Shown here: positions 45,278-57,166 of the stretch, piece by piece
Position numbering within the stretch: the stretch's first letter is position 1
Layout: each line of letters opens with the position of its first letter
Assembly: GCA_964007475.1 (NCBI GenBank)
Contig: OZ023273.1
Location: 88,390,841 to 88,454,840 of the forward strand
Direction of reading: 5' to 3'
From: Hybos culiciformis
Taxonomy: Eukaryota; Arthropoda; Insecta; Diptera; Hybotidae
DNA: 64,000 bases
Position numbers and translations under genes: made by a program
The notes under the pieces: generated by a model
Database searches by the model: none
Seen by the model: the letters and a program-made list of their open reading frames with translations, nothing else
Told to the model about the DNA's origin: nothing

Positions 45278-45724
45278 CAAAATTGAAAAATCAATCGCGG
45301 ACAAATGACATTTTGCAAAATGACATTTGTCCGCTAAAAAAACTGAAAAATCAATCGCGGACAAATGACATTTTGCAAAATGACATTTGTCCGCTAAAAA
45401 TTAAAAATTTCAATCGCGGACAAATGACATTTTGGAAAATGACATTTGTCCGCTAAAAATTCGAAAAATCAATCGCGGACAAATGACATTTTGCAAAATG
45501 ACATTTGTCCGCTAAAGTTAGAAAATTCAATCGCGGACAAATGTCATTTTGCAAAATGTCATTTGTCCGCTAATTTTGGGACATTTGTCCGCGGCGGACA
45601 AATGTCATTTTACAATCGCGGACAAATGACATTTTGCAAAATGACATTTGTCCGCGAAGTTTTCCATACAAATTTCATCGCGGACAAATGTCCCGCGGAC
45701 AAATGTCACGGCGCCAAAATTTTT

Positions 45725-46597
45725 ATAATTAATTTGACACTTCAAAATAAAATAAATTTTTCTTAAAATAAAAATTAATAAATAAATTCAAAATATTTTT
45801 TAATTTAATTCTTTCAAAAAGCGAATTGAAATATAGTGATTTCTTTTCGAACTCCATATATAAATTGAAAACTAAAATTAATTAAAAGAAAATAATTAAT
45901 TATGAAAAATAAACATAAATAAACATAAAATCGACAAGAACAGCTGTATTATTACAACATCATCTGTTTTATGAGCAGCAGCAATGACAACAGCAGCAGC
46001 AGCTACGAAAATTACATTTATCACCAGCAACAGCAAAGCAGTAAAATAGAAGCAGCAGCAATTTCATCTTTAACAACAAGTATTCCATTGCAATTAATTA
46101 ATTTTTTTTTAAATTTAAATTATATTTTTTAAAATCATATTAATTTCAAAATTATATAAAAATTAATAACTATTTCAAAAAAAAAAAAAAATTCTAAAAT
46201 AAAGATTATAAAATAAAACTACAAAGAAACAATGTAGATCAAAATTTTTACATAAACAATTTTTATTTTTCAAATTAAGTGAATAATTTTCAAATTTTTC
46301 AATTTTAATTTCTTAATCAAACTTTTTAAATTTTAATAATTAGATGTGCACTGTTTCAAATATTTTTTATATATAAAATTATACTATTTTATTTTATAAT
46401 TATTAAAAATTAAATATCATATAAAAAAAAAAAATATATATATAAAATAAAAATAAATATTATATAATTAAAAATTACATAATTTAACATAATTTACTTG
46501 AACTGATTATTACACATAAATATTTTACAAATAAATATTACATCATTTACTTTGAATTGATTTCTTCAAATTTTTTTTTCTTCGTAAAAATTTTTAC
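45725..46597 (+). other. Element 4 leader with CAG-rich island
   Basis: A/T-rich apart from 45960-46070, where cagcag-type triplets (agcagcagcaatgacaacag and similar) are clustered on the plus strand. Non-coding. Confidence 0.5.
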
Positions 46598-46738
46598 AAG
46601 GTAACCATTCCTCAATTATTTTAAGGGGACTACAATATAAGGTAACCATTCCTCAATTATTTTAAGGGGACTACAATATAAGATAACCATTCCTAAATTA
46701 TTTTAATTTCAATACAAGGTAACCACTCCGCAATTTTT
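46598..46738 (+). repeat. Tandem repeat, 53-bp unit, just upstream of gag
   Basis: Two identical units (aaggtaaccattcctcaatt, then attttaaggggactacaata), a diverged third and a partial fourth. aag|gtaacc resembles a splice donor in each. Confidence 0.8.
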
Positions 46739-46761
46739 TTTTATTTCAAATTTTTTTTTTT

Positions 46762-48056
46762 ATGGATGAAGCTCATCTCGAAATTCAAACAGCTAAAGAT
46801 AATTTTCGTAAAGCTTACAAACGCATTCAGAAAGACCGTAAACCAAAAAATTTAGAAATATTACAAGCAATTAAATTAAATATTGAAGAAACATATAACA
46901 TCTACGTACATACAGTTCTTCAAGCTTGTATTACATTTGAAGAACAACATCATCAAATTTTATCTAAAGATCGTCAGTATTGTTACGATAAGTTACAAGA
47001 GAGCTTCAAACTATTAAAGTGCGCAGATCTAATTCCAAAAGATATTCTAATACCGATCAAAATAAATCAAATCGAAAAAGAACAAAATATAATAGAATCA
47101 GATTGTTCTGAAGAAAACTTTGACGATACTTTGACGATGACTCTTTCTAATCCTGAATTTTTGCGTTTAGCTAGTTCACAAATAAATAGAAATTATAGTG
47201 GTGATCCACTATCACTTAAATCTTTTATCGACTCAATAAATTTGTTAGACGCACTAGCAGAGACAGAAGATTTAAAAAATGTAATAGCTCATTTCATTTT
47301 ATCAAAGCTTGACGGAACAGCTCGCGAAGCTATAGCCGATGATTCTAATACGGTAGAACTTATTAAACAAGATCTTAATAATTCGATAAAACCAGAAAGT
47401 TCTAAAATTATAGAAGGAAAAATAAAAGCTTTGAGAACGGATAGGAACACTTTACAAAATTTTTCAGAAAAAGCTAACGAATTCGCTGAAGCTTTTCGTC
47501 GTTCACTTGTGTTAGAAGGTATTCCAACACAAAAAGCTAAAGAAATTTGTATTGAAAAAACAGTCGAAATGTGCAGAAATAATGCAAGATCTGATCTGAC
47601 CAAAGCTGTTTTATCATCGACCCAATTCAAAGACCCTAAAGAAGTAGTATCAAAATTTTTAATTGAAATAGATTAACAATCGCAAGAAAAACAGGTTCTG
47701 TCGTTTAGAACAAAAAATAATAATAATTCGTTTAGAAATTCTTATGGAAATCGTTCCAATAACAATTTGCGTGGAAATTATAATAGGGGAAATTCCAGAC
47801 AACAAAATCAACGATTCTTAAATAACAATTTTCAAAACAATAATTATAGAAATAATTTAAACAATAACCGAGGTAATTTCAATAACAATCGCGGCAATTT
47901 TAATAATAACAGAGGTAACTTTAATAATAATCGTGGTAATAGAGGAAACGCGAATAGAAATTTCAATCAAAATAATTACGTACGATACGCGGGAAACGAC
48001 CAGGCCCCCCAAAATGGCCAGGGGGAACAAGATCAAATGCGTTTACATCAAAATTT
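46762..48056 (+). pseudogene. gag: Element 4 gag
   Basis: The ATG at 46762 opens 304 codons to a TAA at 47674-47676; the same frame goes on for about 125 more codons. The first part is helical and charged, with a capsid-like middle (LSLKSFIDSINLLDAL, FILSKLDGTAREAI). The tail is a low-complexity RGNFNNN repeat (about 47767-47965) in place of zinc knuckles, which could bind nucleic acid through Arg-Gly. An indel near 48030 leads to the pol frame. Confidence 0.78.
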
Positions 48057-51000
48057 AATACACATTACATTTATCCTAGTTCACAATCTAACTCAATTCA
48101 AACTCGAATACAACAAAATTTTTTTATAATTCTAATTTAAGACCAAATGCTAAGCTAAATACAAATTTTTCAAAAGAAAATAAAAATTTTCCTAATTATT
48201 ATCCAAATTTAAATACTAAATCTAAAGTAACTACAAAAAGTGTTTTTAACGTAAATCCAAATTTCTCTGATTTCAATATTTTAAATTCTAAATTAAATTT
48301 TCAAGGCTCAACATTTTTAGTCGATACTCAAGCAGATATTTCGCTAATAAAAATTTCATCAATCGATTCAAATTTTAACTTAAAAAATAATTTAAATTCT
48401 AACAATATTATAAGCATTTTGGGAATTACGCAAAATTCTATACAAAGTTTAGGTACAATCAACGTCAACTTTCATTTTAAACATACAATTTTATCTTGTT
48501 TACTACACGTTGTTCCAGACGAATTTAATATCCCTTCGGATGGTATTTTAGGCAAAGACTTTCTCAAATTTTATAAGTGTCAAATAAATTATGATTCTAT
48601 GCAATTAACACTCAACAATAATTCTTATTCTTTTTCAATTCCAATTTTAGAAAACCCTAGTGAAAATTCAATTGTTTTACCTTCTAGATGTGAAGTCATT
48701 CGTACTTTTATTCTTCCAAATAATTCTCCTTGTGTAGTGCTTGATCAAGAAATCGTACCTGATATTTTCATTCCACGTACGATAGTTTCTTCAAAAACTC
48801 CTTTAATTAAAGTTTTAAATTTATCAGATAAAATCCGAATAATTCCTAAAAACACTTCACTTAAATAAGAACCTCTTTCATATTTTAACATCCTAAGAAT
48901 TGACACAAATAAAAATCAAAATAGATCAAATGAATTGCTTCAAATAATATCTAAAAATACCAAACTGCAATACCCAGAAAAATTATTAAATTTATGTGAA
49001 CAATATAGTAATATTTTCCATATGAAAGATGATAAAATAACAACAAATAATTTCTATACACAAAATTTAACAATAGATAACAATACTCCGGTATATGTGA
49101 AGAATTATAGGCTTCCAAATTCCCAAAAACAGGAAATCGACGATCAAGTTAATAAATTGTTAAAAAATGATTTTATTGTACCAAGCCAATCTAATTTTAA
49201 TAGCCCAATAATTTTAGTGCCTAAGAAAGGTTCAGATAAAAAATGGAGATTATGCATAGATTACCGTCTAGTAAATAAAAAACTAATTGCAGATAAATAT
49301 CCACTGCCAAGAATAGAAGACATATTAGACAATTTAAGCAGATCAAAATTTTTTACTGTACTCGATTTTTACTCGGGATTTCATCAAGTTCCACTTAATG
49401 AAAACTCGCGAGATATAACATCTTTTAGCACAGACAAAGGTTCGTTTAGATGGAAAGTTCTTCCATTCGGTTTAAATGTATCACCTAACTCATTTTCAAG
49501 AATGATGGCGTTAGCGTTCTCCGGTCTTACACCGTTACAATGTTTTCTATATATTGACCATATCATATGTATTGGCTGTTCAGTCGAACATCACCTTAAA
49601 AATCTTAAATCTATCTCCGAAGTTTGTAAAAAATTTAACCTTAAACTTAATCCTGAAAAATGCGTATTTTTTAAAAACAAAGTCACATACCTAGGACATA
49701 AATGTACTGATCGAGGTATATACCCAGATAGTAGCAAAATAGATACAGTTAGAAATTATCCTGTACCAAAAGATAAAGACGCTACCAAACTATTATCGTA
49801 AGTTCATACCAAATTTCGCATCCATAGCAAAACCCTTAAATAATATGAGGAGACTAAAAGTAAATTTTTCTTGGACACAAGAGTGTCAAAAATCTTTTGA
49901 AATTTTAAAAAATTGTTTAATTAATCCACCAATCTTAAATTATCCAAATTTCTCAAAACCTTTTATCATTACTGTTGACGCTTCTAACTTGGGAATAGGA
50001 ACCACCCTAAGTCAGGAGATCAATGGCAACGATTTACCAATTTCATATTCTTCACGTAGTTTTACGAAAGGTGAAATGAATAAATCAACAATAGAAAAAG
50101 AATTAGCTGCAATACACTTCGCAATTTTACACTATAGACCTTACATTTACGGAACAAAATTTACAATTAGATCTGATCATAAACCCTTAATTTATTTATT
50201 TTCTTTAAAAAACCAATCTTCAAAATTAACTAGAATGCGCTTAGAAATAGAAGAATATAATTTTACAGTAGAATATATTAAAGGAAAATGTAACGTGGTG
50301 GCAGATTCCCTATCCCGTATCACAATCGACGAACTTAAAGATTTACAAAATAAAGAAAATAAAGTATGTGTTACGACAAGATCAATGTCAAATAAAAAAT
50401 CCCAAAATAATAATTTCACTAAAAATAACAACATTCCAAATAGAGATAAAATTTGTGATAAAAACGAAAAAATCGTAATTTATGAGGGTAAATTTAATTA
50501 CAAAATACCTCAACTAATCTTTAATTCAATAGATAGTTGTAAAATATACAAAAAACGTAAATTACTATACAAAAACGACATTTCAAATATTTACCAGACA
50601 TTAGAGCCTGGATGTAGTAAAATTTTAAGAAAAGAGACAATTCTAGCATTGTTTCTCGCTCAACTAGAAGAAAACTTAATTAAAACAAACATTTATAAAA
50701 TTCAAATAAATAAAGAAGATGATATTTTTAAATTATTTAATACGAAAGACTTTATTAACATTGCAAAAAAGTATGTTAAAAAATTAGAAATCGCGATAGT
50801 TTCACGTCCATTACCCATTATTAGTACTGGGGAAAAACAAAAACTTTTAGATCGTTATCATAAAGACCCTATATTTGGCGGACACGCAGGGCAAAAAAGA
50901 CTATATGCAAAATTGAAGTCATGTTTTTATTGGAAAGGCATGAAAAAAGACGTAGCAACCTACGTCAGGGGATGTAAGGATTTTCAAATGAATAAAGCTA

Positions 51001-51885
51001 AAATTAAAAATATCGAACCACTTCAAATCACTAAAACTCCAAATAAAGCGTTCGATACTATAATTATAGATACGATCGGCCCTTTCCCAAAAACTCAAAA
51101 TAGGAATCTATATGCAGTCACATTAATGTGCGACTTGAGTAAATATTTAATTACGATACCAGTAGCCAATAAAGAAGCTACCACTATTGCGCAAGCCATT
51201 TTCGAACATTTTGTTCTATTATACGGCCCAATGAGAAAAATTATTACTGATTGCGGTACTGAGTATGCCAATAGTGTAATAGTAGAACTATTTAAATTAC
51301 TAGATATTGAACATAATTTTTCAACACCCTACCATCATGAAACAGTTGGAACTATTAAAAGAAACCACCGGGTTCTGAATGAATATCTAAGATCGTATAT
51401 TAATGCAAACCATGATAATTGAGATTTATATTTAAAATATTTTACGTATAATTATAATAGTACTCCAAATTCAAATTTCAATTTTATATACTCTCCTTAC
51501 GAGGTAATATTTGGTAAACAACCAAATTCTCATGATTTTTTACTAGATAATAAAATTGAACCAGTATATAACTTCGATAGTTATGCGAAACATGTAAAAT
51601 TTCATCTTCAAAATACAAATGTAATTATTAAAGAATTTTTAGAAAAAGAAAAATTAAAAAATAAAGAGATATATGATAAAAAAACAACGAAAAATCAATT
51701 CAAAATAAATGATGAAGTTCTTTTAAAAGAAGAAAACAGGACAAAATTAGATAATGTATATTCTGGTCCTCATAAAATAATTCATCGATGGCTTAAATGT
51801 TACATTGATAACAAATAAAAATAAAAGGATTAAAGTCCACAAAAATAGAATAATTAAAAATAATTGTAAAAAAAAAAAAATGTAA
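48057..51885 (+). pseudogene. pol: Element 4 pol: protease, RT, RNase H, integrase
   Basis: Protease reads LVDTQADISLIK near 48318-48353 (DTQ where DTG is usual). Defects: in-frame TAA at 48866-48868, a small deletion with shift at 49799 (before YYRKFIPNFASIAK), TGA at 51420-51422, and a shift near 51790. RT has KKWRLCIDYRLVNKK and LPFGLNVSPNSF, but its active site reads YIDH at about 49552-49563 instead of YIDD. RNase H has TVDASNLGIG, EKELAAIHFAI and RSDHKPL. The integrase zinc finger has CKDF in place of CxxC. The core has IIDTIGPFP and TDCGTEY, but the Glu position reads GTIKRNH, so Lys replaces Glu. C-terminus ends at TAA 51883-51885. Confidence 0.88.
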
Positions 51886-52193
51886 AATATATTTTATTAT
51901 AAGCATATTCAAAATATAAAGTTTAAAACAATAATAAAATGGTACCATGTTATTAGTTGTTTATATTATTCATATATATATATATATATATATATAAGCT
52001 ACGGTAATGCTTATTAGTCTAACATATATTATTAACATATATTATTATTAATATAAATAAAAATTTAAATTGATCAATTACATTATTAAGTTTAAAATTT
52101 TTATTTTTTGAATTAAATTTCTATTTTTATTGAATTAAATTTATTTTTTGAAACATAATAATTTTCTTATATTTCTCAAATAAGCTTAATTTT
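51886..52193 (+). other. 3' UTR of Element 4
   Basis: A/T-rich with a (TA)n run at about 51974-51996. No gene. Confidence 0.5.
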
Positions 52194-52206
52194 AAAAGAA
52201 GGGAGG
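52194..52206 (+). other. Polypurine tract of Element 4
   Basis: aaaagaagggagg abuts the TGTAGTG of the 3' LTR. Confidence 0.9.
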
Positions 52207-52449
52207 TGTAGTGCACCCTTATTATTATATACATAATATTATATGTTTTATATTATATATTCTCTTTCTTTCTTTCGTTAAGTTATCTTAGTATTAGTTT
52301 CTAAGAAAGTATAAGACATGTCTAGGTACTTAGTTTTAAGTTTAGTTTATAATCAAATCTGAAATAATAAACACGAAGTACATTTAATTAAAATAATAAT
52401 AAAATCAAGTCTCTTTTTATATAATGATACCCTAGTTAGTAGTATCACA
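52207..52449 (+). mobile_element. 3' LTR of Element 4
   Basis: 243 bp copy of 43314-43552, followed by the GGGC target duplication. Confidence 0.93.
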
Positions 52450-52498
52450 GGGCGAAAAGATGTCCAATACCCCATAACATAAGCACGAATAAATACAT
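52450..52498 (-). pseudogene. env: Start of the BEL/Pao envelope gene (signal peptide), cut off by Element 4
   Basis: The minus-strand ATG at 52498-52496 begins a short hydrophobic segment typical of a signal peptide. It runs into the GGGC target site at 52453-52450; the rest of the gene lies at 43313-41549. Sits about 110 bp after the end of the BEL pol gene, the expected place for env. Confidence 0.6.
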
Positions 52499-52609
52499 GA
52501 TGTGAAAGAATGTCTAAAAAGAAATTTGAGGTCACTAAAAACGGTCTTACTCCAAATAAAGTAGAAAGATCTTATGATTATATTTTATATTTTAAAACTA
52601 GTTTGGTAA

Positions 52610-55600
52610 TAATTAAAAAAAAAATAATTTTATTGTTGGGTTTTCATAGGGTAAGAGACATAATTTCGATATGGGTCTCTTGATTTCCCCTTCGGATGTG
52701 TTTATCGTGGCGACCCGTACGAGTCCGTCGAACCCTGGGTGTGTTGCAAGGACTCTACCCAACTTCCAGAATTGAAGTGCAGTATTTTCGTTTTTTTATG
52801 ACGACCAAGACACTCTTTACCAGATTGCGTTTCGCGTTTTTCCACTGTGGTCTTTGCTGAAGTTGGGATAAATATTCGAATTTCCAGCGAGACCAAAACT
52901 CGTTTTTTAGTTGTTCCAATAATTCGAGTCGTTTTGAACATTTTAAATCGACTGATTCATACGATTGAGAAGGTGGGGCTTCAAATCGGTTGGATCGTCA
53001 GATAAAGCTGTCAACGGTCTGGAGTTAAGACAGGCTTCAATGCGACATAAGAGAGTGCTGAGTTCTTCATACGTAAGTAAGGCCTTTTGTACCACTTTTC
53101 GCAGGTGATTTTTTACGCTCTTTAGACCCGCTTCCCAGATTCCGCCAAAATGGGGGGCTCCAGGTATGAAATGCTAATTCACTTCCCTTTGAGCGAAGGA
53201 TTCTGCTGCTTCAGCCGTGGCCGTTTTAATCGCGAGTTTATATTGCTTCGTAAGTTCGCGATTAGCCCCTACGAAATTGGTTCCATTATCCGAATAAAGG
53301 TTCTGACATAACCCTCGTCTAGCAAAAAATCTTTCAAATGCCTCTTAAAATGTCTTCGTTGAAAGATCTGAAACCGCTTCTAAATGTATAGCTTTCGTAG
53401 AAAAACAAATGAATAAAGCGATGTACCCTTTTGAAAGTTTATTGCAACGTCCTTTGTCAAGTTTTAACGTTAATGGACCGGCATAATCCACTCCAGTAAT
53501 TCTCGCATCGGGAAGAACCCCCATGAGTTGCGACATGGTTTGTTTTTTCTGAATAACACAAATCTTACATTGATTCAGACTTACTTTGAGCATCATTTTT
53601 AGTTTTGGTATCCAATAACGTTTTCTTATAACCGACGCATTAATTGAATTCCCCCATGTAATGTATTTGCATGCGTCTCCCCTACAATAAGCTTAGTCAG
53701 AATTGCCAAGGGCGAGAGAATGTTCGGATATTTCTCGTCATATTTTTGTGATAAACCTGAAAGTCTACCGTTCATTCGAATTATGCCATTATCGTCTAAA
53801 AATAGGTTGAGTGGTCCTAACGTGCTCTGCTTAGAGATTTCTGATTTGCCACTTAGAGCCTCATATTCTTGAAAATAATGAGTTCTTTGACTAGCCCTTA
53901 TGAAGATTTTCAAACTTTCACGCATTCCACATATGTTATGGAACCAGAAGAGTTTGTTTTATCAGGAAATTTTTCAGGAAACTTAAGTTGTATATACCTC
54001 TTTACATAGGAGAGTACCCGTAGGGCTTTAGATAAATTGGAAAATCGAGCTAAAACATCTGTTAGTGGATTGAAGGCAACGAAATTGGTTGAATACTTTG
54101 TAGACCTTATTTCCAAATCGATGTCCTTATGGTCAAGTTCAGGACAAAGAGGCCAAGATTCTGGCGCTAATTTGAGCCGGGATGGACCATGCCACCATTC
54201 CGTCAAGTGTATCAATTCAGAGGGCATGACTCCTTTCGATGCGAAATCTGCTGGATTATCTGAAGAGTTAACGTGATTCCACTGATTGTTTTCAGAATTA
54301 TTAACTATAAGCGCTACTCGGTTCGCTACGAATGTTTTCCATTTAGATGGTGCCCCTTTCAGCCATGCCAAGACTATTGTGGAATCACACCAAGCGTACA
54401 ATTTATGTACTGGCATGTCTAGAATATTTATGGACTTAAGAAGTTTTGATAAAAGGACTGCCCCACATAACTCCAGGCGAGGAACGGTCAATTGATTTTC
54501 ATTTTAGGGAGCTACTTTAGTTTTTGCAATAATCAAATTTTCTTGAGTTATATTATGGTGATCCGTAACCTTTAGATACAAAACTGCTCCGTACGCTTTT
54601 TCGGACGCATCGCAAAAGCCATGTATCTCTACGTCAAACTTTGGATGGTAATTCAGATATCTTTGAATTTTTAAATTTTCTATGTTAGGGAGATCAGACA
54701 TAAGAAGTTTCCAACTCTTTAACCGTTCATCAATAATGTTATCATCCCAATCCGTCTTATCTGCCCAAATTTGTTGCATCAAGATTTTTGCCTTAATTAC
54801 TATTGGGCCTAACCAACCTGCGGGATCGAACAACTTAGCAATTGCTGTAAACAATTGTCTTTTTGTAATAGAATCGGAAATTGCGTTCTTATTGATTTTG
54901 AAGGAAAAGTAATCGTCTTTTTTATTCCAGTAAATTCCCAAAGTTTTTTGGTTTGGGTTAACGTCAAAATTCAGGATTGGATCGGGGGTTCTATCAGAGA
55001 GTGGGATGCCTTTTAAAATTTTTTGATTGTTGGATGCCCACTTCTTGAGTTCGAAGCCCCCGGACTTCAACATAGACCGTAAGTCACATTGTACCCGTAT
55101 TGCATCATCTAAATCGTATGTCCCGGATAATACATCGTCGACATAGAAGTAATTTTCAACGATTCGACTCGCAGAAGGATAATTATGACCTTCGTCTTTA
55201 GCTAATTGCAATAGAGTTCGTATAGCAAGATAGGGAGCGGACGATACTTCGAAAGTCACCGTATTTAATTGGAAATCTTGAACCGCCTGATTATTGTCCG
55301 TTCTGTATAATATTCTTTGATAAGACGCGAGTTCTGGATTGATCCAAATTTGACGGTACATCTTCTCAATGTCGGCATTGAAGAGTGGGGCCCAGTTCTA
55401 AAACATCATTGAGAGGTTTTCCATTAATGGTCTTACATGAAGCATCAAATACTACACGTAATTTGGTACTTGTACTGGAAGATTTGAAAACCCCGTGGTG
55501 TGGCAAATAACAGTTTTGAACCTTTTGGGATTTATTAAATTGAAAGAAAGAGTCTGTATTTGGAATTGCAATCATGTGTCCCAATTTTAAATAATCTTGT

Positions 55601-56377
55601 AAAACTTGATCATAAAGGTGTTTTTGAACTTGATCCTTATGAAGTCGACTTTCCGGACTGTGAAATCGATTTAAGGCTATAAAACGAGAGTGCGATAAAA
55701 AATGTTGGTCCGGATAATAGTGGTGGTCTCGTAAAGCTCTTCGCAATATTTATCAGATTCAGACAGAAATTTTCGAGAAGGGACTTCTTCGATTTCCCAA
55801 AATTTGCGGATTTGAGCATCTATTGACAGTTGACCTTGATTAAAACAAGATACATAATTGCTTTGAAACGACTTCTTTGTTTTACAAATCCCAGATATGA
55901 CCCACCCAAATATAGTGAGTTGAGCCTCCAGTTTTTGATTGTTGAATTTTAGAGTTCCTTTCTTTACACGTCAGCTCCCAGGACCAAGTCGATTTTTTGA
56001 GATTGATAGAACCGGCTGTCAGCCAGCTCCAAATCAGGAAGTTGGGCTATTACTGACTTATCAACTGTTTTAGAGGGTAGGAAACCCGTGAGTCCTTTTA
56101 ACACAAGAGCTTCTAGCTGGATTCCTGTAGTTTGATCCCGCAACATTAATGCACAGTACGTAATTTTGTTAGACTGGGCGGTTTGGGTACCTCCCATCCC
56201 AGAAATGCTAGCAGAAATCGACTTGGTCGGCAATTTCAATTTCCTTTGAACACTGTCCAAAATTAAAGAAATTTTGGAGCCTGGATCTATTAAAGCCCTA
56301 AGTGTGTGGACTTGGTTATTATATCCCACATTTACTAGGGCTGTAGCCAATATCACTCCTCTATGAGGCGTCGTCAT
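52610..56377 (-). pseudogene. pol: BEL/Pao pol: protease, RT, RNase H, integrase
   Basis: Protease near 56300-56265 reads LIDPGSKISLI, so DPG stands in the usual D(S/T)G triad. RT: LRVVFDASCKTINGKPLNDV, a one-base shift near 55385, YFYVDDVLSG at about 55158-55127, and LFDPAGWLGPIVIKAKILMQ. An in-frame TAA near 54504 separates it from RNase H. The integrase has the first Asp in GVDYAGPL (about 53495), the second in a SDNGTNF text (about 53285) and the Glu in GGIWEAG (about 53140). A TAG replaces an expected Trp near 53170. C-terminal GRVLATHPGFDGLVRVATI is typical of BEL. Catalytic acids intact, frame broken. Confidence 0.87.
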
Positions 56378-56547
56378 ATTATTGTCAATACGAACATTAT
56401 TTGATTTATAAGGTGGGTCAGATTGGTTCGGTTCGGACGATTATTTGATTGTTGTTTAGAAGTATTCTGATTCTGACTTTTAGATGCTTGGTTCCAAGCA
56501 TTGTTATGAAGCATTGTATGATGCTTCTTATTACACTTCTTATTCCA

Positions 56548-56922
56548 CTAGCACGTAAACTTGCTAGTGGAATTTGCCACCGTATGATTAAGATTCAAAC
56601 AATTTATGCATCCTTTTTTTGATTTGACAAATTGCAGTCGAGACTCGACACTTTGAGATAAAAATTGAGGACACTGTCTCAAATTATGATCTTGGTTACA
56701 TAATAAACATTTAGACTTGCATTTCGTATTAAAAACTTTAGAAGAATTAGGTTTTGGTGAAGACACCGCAAGATTTGGCCGAGCCTCAAGAGTTCGAAAT
56801 CGGTCTAATAAAAAATCCTTTAAATCTCCGAAACTAGGAATAGCTGTTTTTACAGTAAGGGTTTGTTCACACAATTGATGTGTTTCCTTAGGTAATTTTT
56901 GAGTTATGATGAATACAACATG
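56548..56922 (-). pseudogene. gag: BEL/Pao gag C-terminal fragment with zinc knuckles
   Basis: Frame 56874-56548 reads AIPSFGDLKDFLLDRFRTLE, then CLLCNQDHNLRQC (C-x2-C-x4-H-x4-C) and CINCLNLNHTVANSTSKFTC (a second finger with longer spacing). This is the C-terminal part of a BEL-type Gag. Upstream parts are missing at the 56922 border. Confidence 0.8.
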
Positions 56923-57166
56923 GTGTCCACTTTTTTGTAGAAAACGATTTCCATGACTTTTCGTGATTTTCCAGACACAAATTAAAAAAAATTCCAGATA
57001 AGAATTGATATAATATATATTTTTATTTTATTAAAATTATTTAAATTGTGAAACATGGTTGACATTTTTTTATACATATACTCGTATGCAGGAATTTTAA
57101 TTTTAAATTAAATTATTAACTATAAATTTTAAATTTTTATAAAAAATTTTTATTTTTTTTTTTATG
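56923..57166. other. 3' flank of the hAT-like pseudogene
   Basis: A/T-rich. Begins with acatggtgtccactttttt, which looks like a transposon terminus, but no inverted partner was found near 60400-61500. Confidence 0.4.

Larger units (their letters stand above)
44510..45715. repeat. Palindromic tandem array, foldback-like insertion
   Basis: At least ten units of about 59 bp, each with a near-perfect 38-bp palindrome (gcggacaaatgacatttt / aaaatgacatttgtccgc), at 44633, 44693, 44752, 44811, 44870, 44929, then 45295, 45355, 45414, 45473 and 45530, ending in irregular units. Linkers alternate between two types in the left half. The outer ends (gacatttgtccgcgggac / gtcccgcggacaaatgtc) are inverted to each other. 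A 9-bp AAAATTTTT flanks the block on both sides (44501-44509, 45716-45724), compatible with the 9-bp duplication known for FB-type foldback elements. Confidence 0.85.
43314..52449 (+). mobile_element. Element 4: mdg1/412-like gypsy retrotransposon
   Basis: LTRs 43314-43552 and 52207-52449 (TGTAGTG...ATCACA), primer site of tRNA-Arg type, polypurine tract and a perfect 4-bp GGGC duplication (43310-43313, 52450-52453). Order: LTR, primer site, 3.2-kb leader with an inserted repeat block, gag, pol, 3' UTR, LTR. Pol and gag text plus tRNA-Arg primer place it in the mdg1/412 group by memory. It lies in the env gene of the BEL/Pao element, in the opposite direction. Several key residues are mutated. 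Confidence 0.93.
52450..56922 (-). mobile_element. BEL/Pao retrotransposon, 5'-truncated, part right of Element 4
   Basis: Minus-strand order: Gag zinc knuckles, protease, RT with YVDD, RNase H, integrase, start of env. This style of RT and RNase H (VPRLELCGAVLLSKLL, WCDSTIVLAWL, NPADFASKG) is diagnostic for BEL/Pao. It continues at 43313-41100. The 5' LTR and most of gag are missing: coding text stops at about 56922, where DNA of the hAT pseudogene starts. Confidence 0.88.

Noticed and set aside
44510..45715. CRISPR array
   Set aside because: Regular repeats, but the units are palindromes with near-identical A/T linkers rather than unique spacers, there are no cas genes, and the DNA is eukaryotic.
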